Shown: piece by piece, positions 33,687 to 43,091 of the stretch
Layout: each line of letters starts with the position of its first letter
Position numbering within the stretch: the stretch's first letter is position 1
Assembly (NCBI RefSeq): GCF_023283945.1
Contig: NZ_JAKIKW010000006.1
Coordinates: 143,336-207,335 of the forward strand
Source: Shewanella gelidimarina
Lineage (GTDB): Bacteria; Pseudomonadota; Gammaproteobacteria; Enterobacterales; Shewanellaceae
Direction of reading: 5' to 3'
DNA: 64,000 nucleotides
Notes under the pieces: model-generated
Database searches by the model: none
The model's input: only the letters and a program-made list of their open reading frames with translations
Told to the model about the DNA's origin: nothing
Position numbers and translations under genes: made by a program

Positions 33687-34433
33687 ATGAAATTTCTAGT
33701 CGATACCCACGCTCATACCATAGCTTCAACTCACGCTTATAGTACTGTGCATGATTATATTCGCGTTGCGAAAGAGAAAGGCATCAAGTTATTTGCCATC
33801 ACCGATCATGGGCCTGATATGGCAGATGCTCCTCATTTTTGGCATTTTGTTAATATGCGAGTATTGCCCCGCATCGTTGATGGTGTTGGTGTGTTACGTG
33901 GCATTGAAGCGAATATAAAAAATGATGCAGGCGACATCGACTTTTTTGGTGATTACTTGCAAACGCTCGATATTGTATTGGCGGGATTTCATGAACCGGT
34001 GTTTCCACCATCGACTAAAGAGGTTCACACTCGCGCGCTCATCAACTGTATTGAAAGCGGTAATGTCGACATTATTACTCACCCCGGTAACACGGTATAT
34101 CCGATAGACATTAAAAAGGTAGCTGCAGCCGCAGCCAAACATAATGTCGCGCTAGAAATTAATAACTCCTCTTTTTTGACTTCAAGAAAAGGCTGCGAAG
34201 CAAACTGTACCGCCATTGCTAATGCAGTCAAAGAGGCTGGTGGACTTCTGGTTATGGGCTCTGATTCTCACGTCGCTTTTAGCTTAGGCAACTTTGAAAA
34301 AGCCATTGAGATAATAGAGGCGGTGGAGTTTCCTATTGAACGGTTACTTAACCGTAGCCCTGAAGCTTTGTTGTGCTTTCTATCATTGCGGGGCCATGCA
34401 TCCCTTGATGAGTATTCTGATTTAATTGAGTAA
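33687..34433 (+). CDS. ycdX: PHP-domain phosphatase (YcdX-like)
   Basis: The protein has 248 residues from ATG 33687 ([11 protein letters not shown]). The PHP metal-binding motifs are in order: [41 protein letters not shown] and GSDSHV. YcdX is a trinuclear-zinc phosphatase. The start fits the family and excludes an 8-residue upstream extension that would begin at TTG inside the terminator. It is a single gene between two polysaccharide-related units and is not evidently part of them. Confidence 0.9.
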   Translation: MKFLVDTHAHTIASTHAYSTVHDYIRVAKEKGIKLFAITDHGPDMADAPHFWHFVNMRVLPRIVDGVGVLRGIEANIKNDAGDIDFFGDYLQTLDIVLAGFHEPVFPPSTKEVHTRALINCIESGNVDIITHPGNTVYPIDIKKVAAAAAKHNVALEINNSSFLTSRKGCEANCTAIANAVKEAGGLLVMGSDSHVAFSLGNFEKAIEIIEAVEFPIERLLNRSPEALLCFLSLRGHASLDEYSDLIE

Positions 34434-34596
34434 GCTTTTTTAACCATGTGTTTTATTTGCCACGTATTCTATTATTGAGTACTCAAGTTTATACGGTAAA
34501 TCAGCGCTACACATAGGCCATGATGTCACCCATCGAGGCATGAAATCCACACCATGAAAACAGATTTTATGAACGTTATACTATGAACATTGTGCT

Positions 34597-35679
34597 ATGA
34601 AAATATTGGTTACAGGCGGCAGAGGGCAATTAGCTCATGCATTAGGGTTAATCGCTGAACTCAGTGGTGCGCAGGTTAAAGTGAGTCCGTTTGATGACCA
34701 AAGCACTGGAGCTATTAACGTTGGTACTCAGCGTGAATTACTTGGTTATTTACCTGAAGCGGCGAGCTGTTTAAGTGAACAAGATGAAATATACCTGCTC
34801 GCGCATCAACAGTTAGACATTTGCGATCCCGTTTCAATTGATGCTGCTTTTAAACACATAAAGCCAGATGTGCTGATTAACTGCGCTGCATATAATGCTG
34901 TCGATAAAGCAGAGGTCGACGTTGATATTGCCTATCAGATTAATGCACAGGGGCCTAAGTTACTTGCTGAGCAATGTAAGCGAGATGAGGTTACCTTAAT
35001 CCATATATCAACAGATTTTGTTTTTTCAGGAGATAGAGGCTCGGCTTATGATGAACAGGTTAGTCCATCGCCTATTTCTGTTTATGGTAAAAGTAAGCTT
35101 GCGGGAGAGAATACAGTGCTGCAAATCTTAGGTCACCAGGCCTATATTATTCGAACGGCTTGGCTTTACAGCGCATGGCAACAAAACTTTGTCAAAACGA
35201 TGCAACAGCTGTTTCGCAGCAGAGATAACATAAGTGTGATTGATACGCAAAGAGGCAGTCCAACCTGGTGTGAATCGTTAGCGGTGGTCATTTTTAAATT
35301 AGTTAAAATTGCCATGAACGAACGCAAGCAATGTAACCAAGGTAACAAGAGCTCCTTAAGCGGCGATGCTTTATCTTGTGGCGACAATATTTATCATTAC
35401 GCAGGTTATGGACATTGCTCCTGGTTTGATTTTTCCAGACGTATTCAGGAGTTAATGGGTAAGACTGGCAGCAAATCACATTGCACTATTAACCCTATAT
35501 CAACGGAATGTTGGCAAAAGCTGCACCCTAATCCGTTGGCCGCCAGACCGACGAATAGCGGCTTATGTTCTGATAAAATACTCGCTGAAATATCAATGGA
35601 GCAAGACAGTTTAATTCGCGCTTCATGGCAGGAACAGTTGAAAGTGATGTTAGCAGTACAGGCATTGAGTGAGGGATAG
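34597..35679 (+). CDS. rfbD: dTDP-4-dehydrorhamnose reductase
   Basis: The 360-residue SDR-family RmlD shows MKILVTGGRGQLAHAL, LDICD, NCAAYNAVDKAE, HISTDFVFSG, SVYGKSKLAGE (catalytic Tyr and Lys) and IIRTAWLY. It makes the final reduction to dTDP-L-rhamnose. It is about 60 residues longer than typical RmlD, with extra sequence near residues 25-60 and around 235-270 (NERKQCNQGNKSSLSGD). It lies alone, with rmlB and rmlC more than 20 kb to the left and no rmlA in the window. Confidence 0.9.
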   Translation: MKILVTGGRGQLAHALGLIAELSGAQVKVSPFDDQSTGAINVGTQRELLGYLPEAASCLSEQDEIYLLAHQQLDICDPVSIDAAFKHIKPDVLINCAAYNAVDKAEVDVDIAYQINAQGPKLLAEQCKRDEVTLIHISTDFVFSGDRGSAYDEQVSPSPISVYGKSKLAGENTVLQILGHQAYIIRTAWLYSAWQQNFVKTMQQLFRSRDNISVIDTQRGSPTWCESLAVVIFKLVKIAMNERKQCNQGNKSSLSGDALSCGDNIYHYAGYGHCSWFDFSRRIQELMGKTGSKSHCTINPISTECWQKLHPNPLAARPTNSGLCSDKILAEISMEQDSLIRASWQEQLKVMLAVQALSEG

Positions 35680-35745
35680 CTGTTGTTGAGATAGTTGTTA
35701 TTAGCGTGATGAAAGCTTGTTGGGGAATAGAGCAGGTGAAGCAAT

Positions 35746-35781
35746 AAAAAAGGAGTAAACCTTAACGGTATACTCCTTTTT
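35746..35781. terminator. Bidirectional terminator between rfbD and wzi
   Basis: A-run plus GGAGTA pairs with TACTCC plus T-run. It works as a Rho-independent terminator for both convergent genes. Confidence 0.8.
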
Positions 35782-35832
35782 CAGATATTAGCTTAAGGCA
35801 TCAACATAAATTAAGCTAAAGATAGTTAGCGC

Positions 35833-37299
35833 TTAGAAACTTCGCTCCCAACCTGCATAGAGTGTCGTATCCCAGTCATTGCCACCAGAGGTGACATATT
35901 GACTGTAACTCACGGTTCCACCCACTTTTAGAGTGCCTTCATAGAAAGGTCTATGGTAGCTGGTGTCATATTGGTAAACACGCTCATACTCACCAGGTGA
36001 CACAGGATTGCCACCCTCAGGTAATCCATTATCAATGCCATCGGTATTAAGGCGTAGCCAACGCAGTTTATTGGTAATGTTTTGACCACCACCTAACTGG
36101 GTAATACCGCCGATAACGAATGTTTCTGAGTCATTATCATAAGTGCTACCTAGGCTACGGCCATAGTAACGATAACCACTTTGGTAGAATCCATGTTCGT
36201 ACAGACAGTTATACTTTTGCGGGTCAATACCGCAAGAGACTTTAGTATCTGAGTACTCTAAGAATACGCGAGTGTTTAAGTCAGTTAATACAAAATCAAT
36301 ACCGCCCATATTGGCCGCATTGATTAATCGATTCTTCTCAGTATGGAAATCTTCATGGGTGCGCTCGTAATAGATCCCATAAGGAATACCAAAGGCGGTA
36401 TCTGACCAACGGAAATCATATCCTGCTAACATGTTTTCTTGGCCGTTCTCAAGCTCACTTTCCGATTGTCCGCCATTAAACAGACCGTCCCACCAATCAC
36501 CTAAGCCATTACCATAACCTTCGCCGCCCCATTGCATTGTCCAAGAAAAACCGACTTCGAGTTTTGAGATAGGTCTGATGGTACCGCGTGCACCCCAGTG
36601 TTGAGTGTCTGGGACATAACGGTCGCTTTCCATCTGGCTAAATGCTGTGGTAAAGGTCCAAGGTCCGATCCAGTTAAGCCAAGGTGTTTCAAATGCTTGA
36701 CTGTTATTACGGCTCAACGTCACTCCAGGCATAGGTCTGGCGTTAGTCGTTTGAATGAGACCACTGTCCCAGCCCGGTCCCCAGTATTTTTGCTGTGCAC
36801 CGGCACTCACGATCCAGTTGCCCAACATCACCGCGGCAAAACTGTCATCTAAGCGGGTACTGTTACCGTCAATAGGGTCGGCGTGATAGCTGGCAGAAAG
36901 ACGACCACTGAACCAGTCTTTAGTGACTTCGGCGCTAACGGTCCCTTGGCCTTTATCGCGATAGTCTTGACCAAAGCCAATGAATCTGGTGGTATCGGTT
37001 GCGCCTGCAAGTTCAACTTTGGTGCTAAATGCACGATGATCTTTATCGTAGGCACTGTTCACTCTGTCGAAGGCGCTGCGTTGATGATCTGAAAGTTGAT
37101 CCGGCTGCGCTTTGTCTAAATCTTGCTTTAGGCCATCCCACATCAATGGGTAGGTGGTAATGGGTTGGACAATAATCCCGGTATCGGAAAGCAGTTGGAT
37201 ATCAGCTCTAAGTGCTAGGTCCGTGGGTTCAACCCACCAAGCTGCTTGTACTGAACTACAACCGAAAAGAAAAAGTCCTGCTAATAATTTGAGTTTCAT
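35833..37299 (-). CDS. wzi: Capsule assembly Wzi family outer-membrane protein
   Basis: The 488-residue protein has signal peptide MKLKLLAGLFLFGCSSVQA and then AWWVEPTDLALRADIQLLSDTG, the typical N-terminal helix region of Wzi proteins. It continues as an aromatic, alternating beta-barrel sequence ending in ...LYAGWERSF, a C-terminal Phe as in outer-membrane barrels. Wzi proteins anchor or organise surface polysaccharide at the outer membrane. Its place at the end of the polysaccharide region supports a capsule rather than LPS destination for the product. A perfect 15-bp palindrome lies about 46 bp upstream. Confidence 0.88.
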   Translation of the reverse strand: MKLKLLAGLFLFGCSSVQAAWWVEPTDLALRADIQLLSDTGIIVQPITTYPLMWDGLKQDLDKAQPDQLSDHQRSAFDRVNSAYDKDHRAFSTKVELAGATDTTRFIGFGQDYRDKGQGTVSAEVTKDWFSGRLSASYHADPIDGNSTRLDDSFAAVMLGNWIVSAGAQQKYWGPGWDSGLIQTTNARPMPGVTLSRNNSQAFETPWLNWIGPWTFTTAFSQMESDRYVPDTQHWGARGTIRPISKLEVGFSWTMQWGGEGYGNGLGDWWDGLFNGGQSESELENGQENMLAGYDFRWSDTAFGIPYGIYYERTHEDFHTEKNRLINAANMGGIDFVLTDLNTRVFLEYSDTKVSCGIDPQKYNCLYEHGFYQSGYRYYGRSLGSTYDNDSETFVIGGITQLGGGQNITNKLRWLRLNTDGIDNGLPEGGNPVSPGEYERVYQYDTSYHRPFYEGTLKVGGTVSYSQYVTSGGNDWDTTLYAGWERSF

Positions 37300-37344
37300 T
37301 GGGATCCCTTATGTCAATGAAGCGCATTCTAGTGTATTTAACTA

Positions 37345-37359
37345 TACACTGACAGTGTA
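37345..37359. promoter_or_regulatory. Perfect palindrome upstream of wzi
   Basis: TACACTG-A-CAGTGTA is a perfect 7+1+7 dyad 46-60 bp before the wzi ATG, overlapping where a promoter would lie. It is a candidate operator; the binding protein is unknown. Confidence 0.5.
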
Positions 37360-37684
37360 GAGTGATTTGTTATTCAAAATAAGTGCTAATAACGCACAAT
37401 TGGTGACCAAGTTATTCATATTGTTGATCGTTATTACATAAGCAGTGAATAGGACGTTATTGATGAGGTAGACGAAAGGATTACGCCGCTGGGTTTACGT
37501 GCAGAGGGAAAGGTTGTTAATCGCTCTAGCATTAACAACATTCAATATCCATTCTGAAGAGTTAATTGCTTCCATATATTCGGCTAACGTTTGAGATTAA
37601 CCGCTGACGCTTATGTGCTTCTACTTTCCTTATCATCAGTACGGCCTTTTAAATTATCCATAAACCCATGCCATTTATTTTTTA

Positions 37685-37723
37685 AACAAAAAACCCTCAA
37701 TATCATCAATAAGATTGAGGGTT
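37685..37723 (-). terminator. Terminator of the alkene reductase gene
   Basis: On the minus strand AACCCTCAAT / ATTGAGGGTT is followed by TTTTTTG. Confidence 0.8.
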
Positions 37724-37802
37724 AGGATCTCTCTGTTACATGGTTCAAGTATTCTTAAACGATAGGCTTAATGCTCATTTAACAGACTTTTTTGATTTGT
37801 GA

Positions 37803-38927
37803 TTAAGCTGAGTATTCAGTGTAATCGGCATAGCCCACTTCTGTACCACCGTACATCGTTGCCGGGTCCGCTTCATTAAATGACCACTCATTCTTAATGC
37901 GAGCAGGCAAATCTGGGTTAGCAATAAAGGGACGACCAAAACCAAATATATCGCCGTAACCCACGTTAAGGATATGCTTGGCTTTTTCTACCGAGTACTT
38001 GCCTGCATACATGATGATGCCAGAAAATGTGTCACGAACGTCTTTATAGAAAGCGTCAGGTAAATCAGGTGCGTTTTCCCAATCAGCTTCTGCTAATGAC
38101 AAGTAACCAATACCGATACTTTCGATGGTCTTAATGGCTTCGATATAAGTTTCATGTGGATTTTCTTCAACTAAACCAAGATAAACACGTACATCGTCAG
38201 TAGTGGCAAACAGTGGTGCAAATCGAACGCCGACATGTTCTTTACCCACTTCATCTGCAACCGCTTGGGTGATTTCTTTTAAGAATCGTAAACGATTTTC
38301 TAAACTACCACCGTATTCATCGGTGCGTTTATTACTGTGCTCAGAAATAAATTGATTCACTAAGTAACCGTTAGCACAGTGTAATTCAACGCCATCAAAA
38401 CCGGCTGCCATGGCATTGCGAGCAGCTTGAGCATAAAGTGCGACGAGTTCTTTGACTTCAAGGGTTGATAGTTCACGTGGCATGCTTGGATCTGCTAATG
38501 CCCCTTCACCTGGACCTGTTTCAATGAACACTTTCACATTATCCGCTCTGATTGCAGAGGGGGCGATTGGGGCTGTGCCATCGGGTTGTAAACTGGTATG
38601 TGAAACACGGCCGACGTGCCACAGTTGAGCAAAGATAATACCGCCTGCGTCATGCACTGATTTGGTGACTTTTTTCCAACCTTCGATTTGTTCATCGGAG
38701 TAAATGCCGGGTGTCCACGCATAACCTTGACCACGAGGTTCAATCTGAGTGCCTTCGGTGACCATAAACCCCGCAGAAGCGCGTTGCGTATAGTATTTAG
38801 CCATTAATTCATTCGGAATATTGTTAGGTTGTGTACTACGTGAACGTGTTAATGGTGGCATTACGATACGGTTTTTTAAAACGTGTGCGCCCAGTTTAGT
38901 TGGCGTGAATAAAATGTCATTTTTCAT
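37803..38927 (-). CDS. nemA: Old yellow enzyme-type alkene reductase (NemA-like)
   Basis: The 374-residue FMN-dependent TIM-barrel starts at ATG 38927 (MKNDILFTPTKLG), matching family N-termini; longer starts at 38942 and 38984 are possible. Motifs are NRIVMPPLTRSRS, AQLWHVGRVSH, GFDGVELHCANGYLVNQFI and FGRPFIANPDL. Family members reduce activated alkenes such as enones and N-ethylmaleimide with NAD(P)H. The gene is divergent from a LysR-type regulator starting at 39019, which probably controls it. Confidence 0.9.
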   Translation of the reverse strand: MKNDILFTPTKLGAHVLKNRIVMPPLTRSRSTQPNNIPNELMAKYYTQRASAGFMVTEGTQIEPRGQGYAWTPGIYSDEQIEGWKKVTKSVHDAGGIIFAQLWHVGRVSHTSLQPDGTAPIAPSAIRADNVKVFIETGPGEGALADPSMPRELSTLEVKELVALYAQAARNAMAAGFDGVELHCANGYLVNQFISEHSNKRTDEYGGSLENRLRFLKEITQAVADEVGKEHVGVRFAPLFATTDDVRVYLGLVEENPHETYIEAIKTIESIGIGYLSLAEADWENAPDLPDAFYKDVRDTFSGIIMYAGKYSVEKAKHILNVGYGDIFGFGRPFIANPDLPARIKNEWSFNEADPATMYGGTEVGYADYTEYSA

Positions 38928-39018
38928 TATGGTCTTTATCATGGTGTGGCGAATGAGTTGAACTATATCCTTGCTTAGGTACAATGAAAATCAAGTGAAG
39001 CATGTATGAGAAACAAGT

Positions 39019-39915
39019 ATGGCTGATATCAGTAAGCTGGAAATAAAACAATTAAGGGTACTCGCTGCACTATTACAACTACATAGCTTAACTAAAGCAG
39101 CCACAAAGCTAGGTATTACTCAGCAAGCGGTGAGTGAACAACTGAAAAAACTGCGGGATATATTCCAAGATCGTCTCTTTATTCGTGGTAGCCATGGCGT
39201 TGTTCCAACCCCAAAATCACAAGAGTTAGCCCCTAAAGTCCAACAGATATTAATGGCCATTGGTGAATTAACTGAAGTGGCTGAGTTTGACCCACAACGC
39301 TTAAATGGGGTCTATAAAATCAGTGCCTCAGATTATGCGATGCGCACTGTCTTACCGTCTTTACTCGTGGAGATTAGACAGCAAGCCCCGCATTTAAAAA
39401 TAATCATTCGCCGATTTGAATCCGATAATTTAAATCAGCTAATGGCCACAGGTGAGATTGATTTAGCATTAACCTTCCCAGCGTTTATTCCGATAACTTG
39501 TCCTTCAATGTTACTGTATGAAGAACGTCATGTTTGTGTTGCGGCTAAGGGCATTGCAGATAAGTATCAGGGGCTTAGTTTAAAAGAAATCGCTGCTGCG
39601 CCACAATTGATTATTTCACCTTCACGCGCAAGTCTAAAGGGCTCGGCAGACGAATGGTTCGCTGCCAAGGGGTTCCAGCGTAATATAATTATGTCACTAC
39701 CGAGTTTTTCAGCCGCGCCAGATTGCATCGAGGCAATGGGAATTTTGGCATTTTTACCATCACGTATGTTACCAAATGAAAAATTAACTGAAGTCGCATT
39801 ACCTGAGCCATTACCCCATTTTGAGGTTGTGGCTGCATGGCATCAACGGTCAAGCCAAACTCAGACTCATCAATGGATCACCGGTTTACTGTGCGAGTTA
39901 TATCCGCAAGAATAA
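39019..39915 (+). CDS. LysR-type transcriptional regulator
   Basis: The 298-residue protein has an N-terminal winged HTH (RVLAALLQLHSLTKAATKLGITQQAVSEQLKKLRDIF) and a C-terminal substrate-binding domain (about 95-295). It is divergently arranged with the alkene reductase across a gap of about 90 bp, the classical layout for LysR control of the neighbouring gene. The effector is unknown. It ends 3 bp before the convergent GH3 gene stop. Confidence 0.92.
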   Translation: MADISKLEIKQLRVLAALLQLHSLTKAATKLGITQQAVSEQLKKLRDIFQDRLFIRGSHGVVPTPKSQELAPKVQQILMAIGELTEVAEFDPQRLNGVYKISASDYAMRTVLPSLLVEIRQQAPHLKIIIRRFESDNLNQLMATGEIDLALTFPAFIPITCPSMLLYEERHVCVAAKGIADKYQGLSLKEIAAAPQLIISPSRASLKGSADEWFAAKGFQRNIIMSLPSFSAAPDCIEAMGILAFLPSRMLPNEKLTEVALPEPLPHFEVVAAWHQRSSQTQTHQWITGLLCELYPQE

Positions 39916-39917
39916 AT

Positions 39918-42506
39918 TTACTTAAGTGTAAAAGTAGATCGCAAATGAATGTAGTCCAAACTAGATCCCAGTAAGACGTCAAACTCACCCGCTTCTGCTA
40001 ACCAATTATTTGATTTATCGTCCCAAAAAGCGAGGTCTCGATGGTTCAGTTGCATGTTAACTTGCTTGCTTTCACCGGGTTGTAGCATCACTTTTGCAAA
40101 GCCTTTAAGCTCTTTTTTTGGCCGCGTCACTCTTGCTTTTTTATCATGTAGGTAAAGTTGCACCACTTCGGCTCCGGCGACTTTACCAATATTGGTGACA
40201 GTGACTGAAACCGTCAGAGTTTCACCTTGGCTAATGCTTGATGCTGATAGTGTAATATCACTTAGAGTGAAGTTAGTGTAAGACAGGCCATGGCCAAAGC
40301 TAAACAGTGGCTTTATATTCTGCTGCTCAAACCAGCGGTGACCGATAAACACGCCTTCAGAGTAAAGTGACTCGATGGCGTTATAATCGTTGAGCGCGAT
40401 AGGGGCGGTATCAGCAAGATTTTTTGGCAAGGTAAAAGGCATTTTGCCACTGGGGTTCACATCGCCAAATAGCATATCTGCCACAGCGTGTCCGCCTTCC
40501 ATGCCGCTATAGGAGTTCCAAACGATGGTTGAGACTTTATCTTTCCAGGGCATTTCAACAGCGCTTCCAGCCGTCAGAAACACAATCGTATTGGGGTTAA
40601 CTTCAATGAGCTTAGCGATTATTTCATCTTGCTGATTGGGTAACACCAAATCGGTTCTATCAATAGACTCTCTGTCATCGCTATGGCTTAAGCCACCAAA
40701 GTAGACAACAGCATCGGCTTTCTTGGCGGCATTGAGGTATTCAGCTTCACTATTGAACAGTTTATTGGGGGTATCCCAGCCTAGGGTATAACCTTCAGTA
40801 CCGTTATATTCGATTTCAAACTGATACTCTTTATGGTGAATAAGCGAGATATTCTTAGTTAAAACGTTAGCGGCACAGCCGTCATTTTGCAGCACGGTTT
40901 TGCCATCAATTTTTATATTAATCTTGCCTTTAGCGGTCACTTTTAATGTATGTACACCTGACTTTAACGGTTTTATGGCCGCCTTCATGGTGATAAATCG
41001 TGGAGTATCTTTAGCTATAAGACTAGAGGGCTTAAATTCGGAGTCGGCTACCCATGACTCGTTGATGAGCTTTCGACGGGTGTCATCGGCAAAAAAACGG
41101 ATGTTCCAAGAGGGGGTTCCAGTCCAGTGTCTAGTGGCTAAATAATCGTTGCTGATAGGGGCCAATAGACTACTTTGGGCACGCATAACGGTGATAGTGA
41201 CGTTATCCGCTAATTTGTCTCTGAGCCCCTGTAGAGGGGTTATCTCATAAAGGGATTTTACTTCTGACGAGCCACCACCTTGTGCATGTTTTTTATCGAG
41301 ATTAGGGCCTAAAACTAAGATGTTGCTTACTTTTGGCTGAGCTAATGGCAGCACTTGGCGGCTGTTTTTGAGTAGCACTATGCCCTCTTCGGCAATTCGT
41401 CTTGCAGCATTTCGATGGGAAGCGATATTTCGCTGACCCGCGAGACGATGGTTATCCATCATGCCGATACTGAGTTGCACTCTGAGGATCCGCGCGACCT
41501 TGTCATCTAATGCCGCTATGGGTACCTTGCCAGCCTTTATCATTTTAATCAGTGGCTCAGCGAAATAGTAATCGTTGTAGTGAGGCACATCGGTGCCCAT
41601 TTCAAGATCGAGGCCATTGATTGCGGCATCAACAGTATTGATATCGACATTCCAGTCAGTAACGAGCAGTCCTTTATAGCCCCATTCTCCTTTTAGAATA
41701 TCCATCACCAAATGTTTACTTTGGTTAGCGTTAGTGCCTCTGAATTGATTGTATGAACCCATCATGGCATAAACGTTTGCTTGCTTTACCGCCGCTTCAA
41801 AAGCGGGCAGGTAAACCTCACGCAAGGTGCGTTCGTCAGGTTTTGCATTCACAGCGGTACGATTTAGCTCTTGAGTGTTAAGTGCATAGTGTTTGATTGT
41901 GGCGGCAACATCATTTTTCTGAATCGCTATAATCTGCGGTACAATAAGTTTTGCGGCTAAATAGGGGTCTTCACCCAAATACTCAAAGTTGCGACCATAA
42001 AGCGGCAACCGCGCTAAATTAACGCCTGGGCCGAGAATAAGATCTTTGCCACGATGGCGAGCTTCGCTGCCAAGCACTGCGCCATGCAAGGTCGCCATAT
42101 CGACATTCCAACTGGCGGCAACGGCAGTCAATACAGGTAAATAAGTAGAGTCATCGGTAGTCCAATTAGCCGAGGCCCAACTGTCGCGTTCAATTTCATG
42201 ACGCACACCGTGGGGGCCATCAGACAACCACATCTCCTGGATCCCTAAGCGTTTAATTGCCGCAGTGGTGAACTTGCCATTGGCATGCACTAATGACACC
42301 TTCTCTTCTAACGTCATTTGCGGGATAAGTGTTTGAATGGTTTGTTCTACCAGAGTTAAGCGTGATTGTAACAACGGACGTACAGGCTCTATTAGGCCGA
42401 CTTCATCATAGATAGTTGTTTTAGAAGCAAGCTCCCCGACGGCAAAACATGGTGCCGTCACAAAAAAACTACTCAGGGCGATGACAACAGTTGTTGAACA
42501 CTTCAT
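39918..42506 (-). CDS. Exported GH3 beta-glucosidase with PA14 insert
   Basis: The protein has about 862 residues from ATG 42506 (AGGG upstream), giving signal peptide MKCSTTVVIALSSFFVTAPCFA. The GH3 N-terminal domain has GPGVNLARLPLYGRNFEYLGEDP, KHYALNTQE and the nucleophile region LLVTDWNVD (Asp near 283). The GH3 C-terminal domain is interrupted by a PA14-type insert (about 430-560, FADDTRRKLIN and YTLGWDTP). A fibronectin-III-like C-terminal domain follows (GAEVVQLYLHD, LKGFAKVMLQPGESK). Such enzymes are periplasmic or secreted exo-beta-glycosidases that trim oligosaccharides. The substrate is not determined. Confidence 0.92.
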   Translation of the reverse strand: MKCSTTVVIALSSFFVTAPCFAVGELASKTTIYDEVGLIEPVRPLLQSRLTLVEQTIQTLIPQMTLEEKVSLVHANGKFTTAAIKRLGIQEMWLSDGPHGVRHEIERDSWASANWTTDDSTYLPVLTAVAASWNVDMATLHGAVLGSEARHRGKDLILGPGVNLARLPLYGRNFEYLGEDPYLAAKLIVPQIIAIQKNDVAATIKHYALNTQELNRTAVNAKPDERTLREVYLPAFEAAVKQANVYAMMGSYNQFRGTNANQSKHLVMDILKGEWGYKGLLVTDWNVDINTVDAAINGLDLEMGTDVPHYNDYYFAEPLIKMIKAGKVPIAALDDKVARILRVQLSIGMMDNHRLAGQRNIASHRNAARRIAEEGIVLLKNSRQVLPLAQPKVSNILVLGPNLDKKHAQGGGSSEVKSLYEITPLQGLRDKLADNVTITVMRAQSSLLAPISNDYLATRHWTGTPSWNIRFFADDTRRKLINESWVADSEFKPSSLIAKDTPRFITMKAAIKPLKSGVHTLKVTAKGKINIKIDGKTVLQNDGCAANVLTKNISLIHHKEYQFEIEYNGTEGYTLGWDTPNKLFNSEAEYLNAAKKADAVVYFGGLSHSDDRESIDRTDLVLPNQQDEIIAKLIEVNPNTIVFLTAGSAVEMPWKDKVSTIVWNSYSGMEGGHAVADMLFGDVNPSGKMPFTLPKNLADTAPIALNDYNAIESLYSEGVFIGHRWFEQQNIKPLFSFGHGLSYTNFTLSDITLSASSISQGETLTVSVTVTNIGKVAGAEVVQLYLHDKKARVTRPKKELKGFAKVMLQPGESKQVNMQLNHRDLAFWDDKSNNWLAEAGEFDVLLGSSLDYIHLRSTFTLK

Positions 42507-43091
42507 TCTAAATTCCCTATTAGATTGCTGACGTATCAATATCGTTAAATCGGTTTATTGCCATAGGGTGACTAAACCCATTCGTGCAGGGTTCTATATC
42601 GCTGGAGGTTGGCTGTAAGTTGGCCTGTATTTGGCGCAGGGTCCATGTCCTGAGCCCATCTCACTGCTCGTTCACTCTGCTGGAGTGTAGTCAATTACCG
42701 GAATAAATCATTAGCCTGTTTGGGCGGTATTCTATCCGCCAGTCTAGGTCGTAATGATGACTGCGCAGACCTCATCCGCGTTTTACCATTCAGGTCAACA
42801 TACTGTTGTACATGTTCAATTTCTTCTTTAGCTTTCGGCACCAAATCGCTCCCTAGCATCTCAAGGTTTTTGCTGTTGATGATGGCTCTTATACTAAGGA
42901 GTCTTAGGGGATAGCATGCTTGTTCAATTGGCTTTTTTCCTACCGCTACTGTGCTACGGCTATATTTTGTTCTATGGTCATAAAGGCAGCCATGTTGAGC
43001 AGGTTTCTAGCAGGGAGTTGCTGTAATGGAATGTTTGATGATGCAAAGTCGTTTAACTATCCATACATGGGCATTTAAAGGGAATTAAATA
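42507..43091. other. Divergent region between the two GH3 genes
   Basis: About 585 bp lie between the divergent GH3 genes. I see one plausible short gene (42916-43026, listed separately) and no clear operator. Promoters for both glycosidases must lie here. Confidence 0.4.
42916..43026 (+). CDS. Possible 36-aa small membrane protein
   Basis: ATG 42916 is preceded by AGGGGATAGC, a good ribosome site. The frame encodes MLVQLAFFLPLLCYGYILFY followed by a polar tail ending SSRELL, with a stop at 43024-43026. One membrane segment is predicted by eye. It lies 65 bp before the exo-glucosidase start. It may be chance, as short hydrophobic frames are common. Confidence 0.3.
   Translation: MLVQLAFFLPLLCYGYILFYGHKGSHVEQVSSRELL

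Larger units (their letters stand above)
37300..37802. other. Intergenic region between wzi and the alkene reductase
   Basis: About 500 bp contain the wzi promoter region with the palindrome at 37345-37359 and, near the far end, the terminator of the reductase gene. No gene is recognised between them. Confidence 0.5.
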
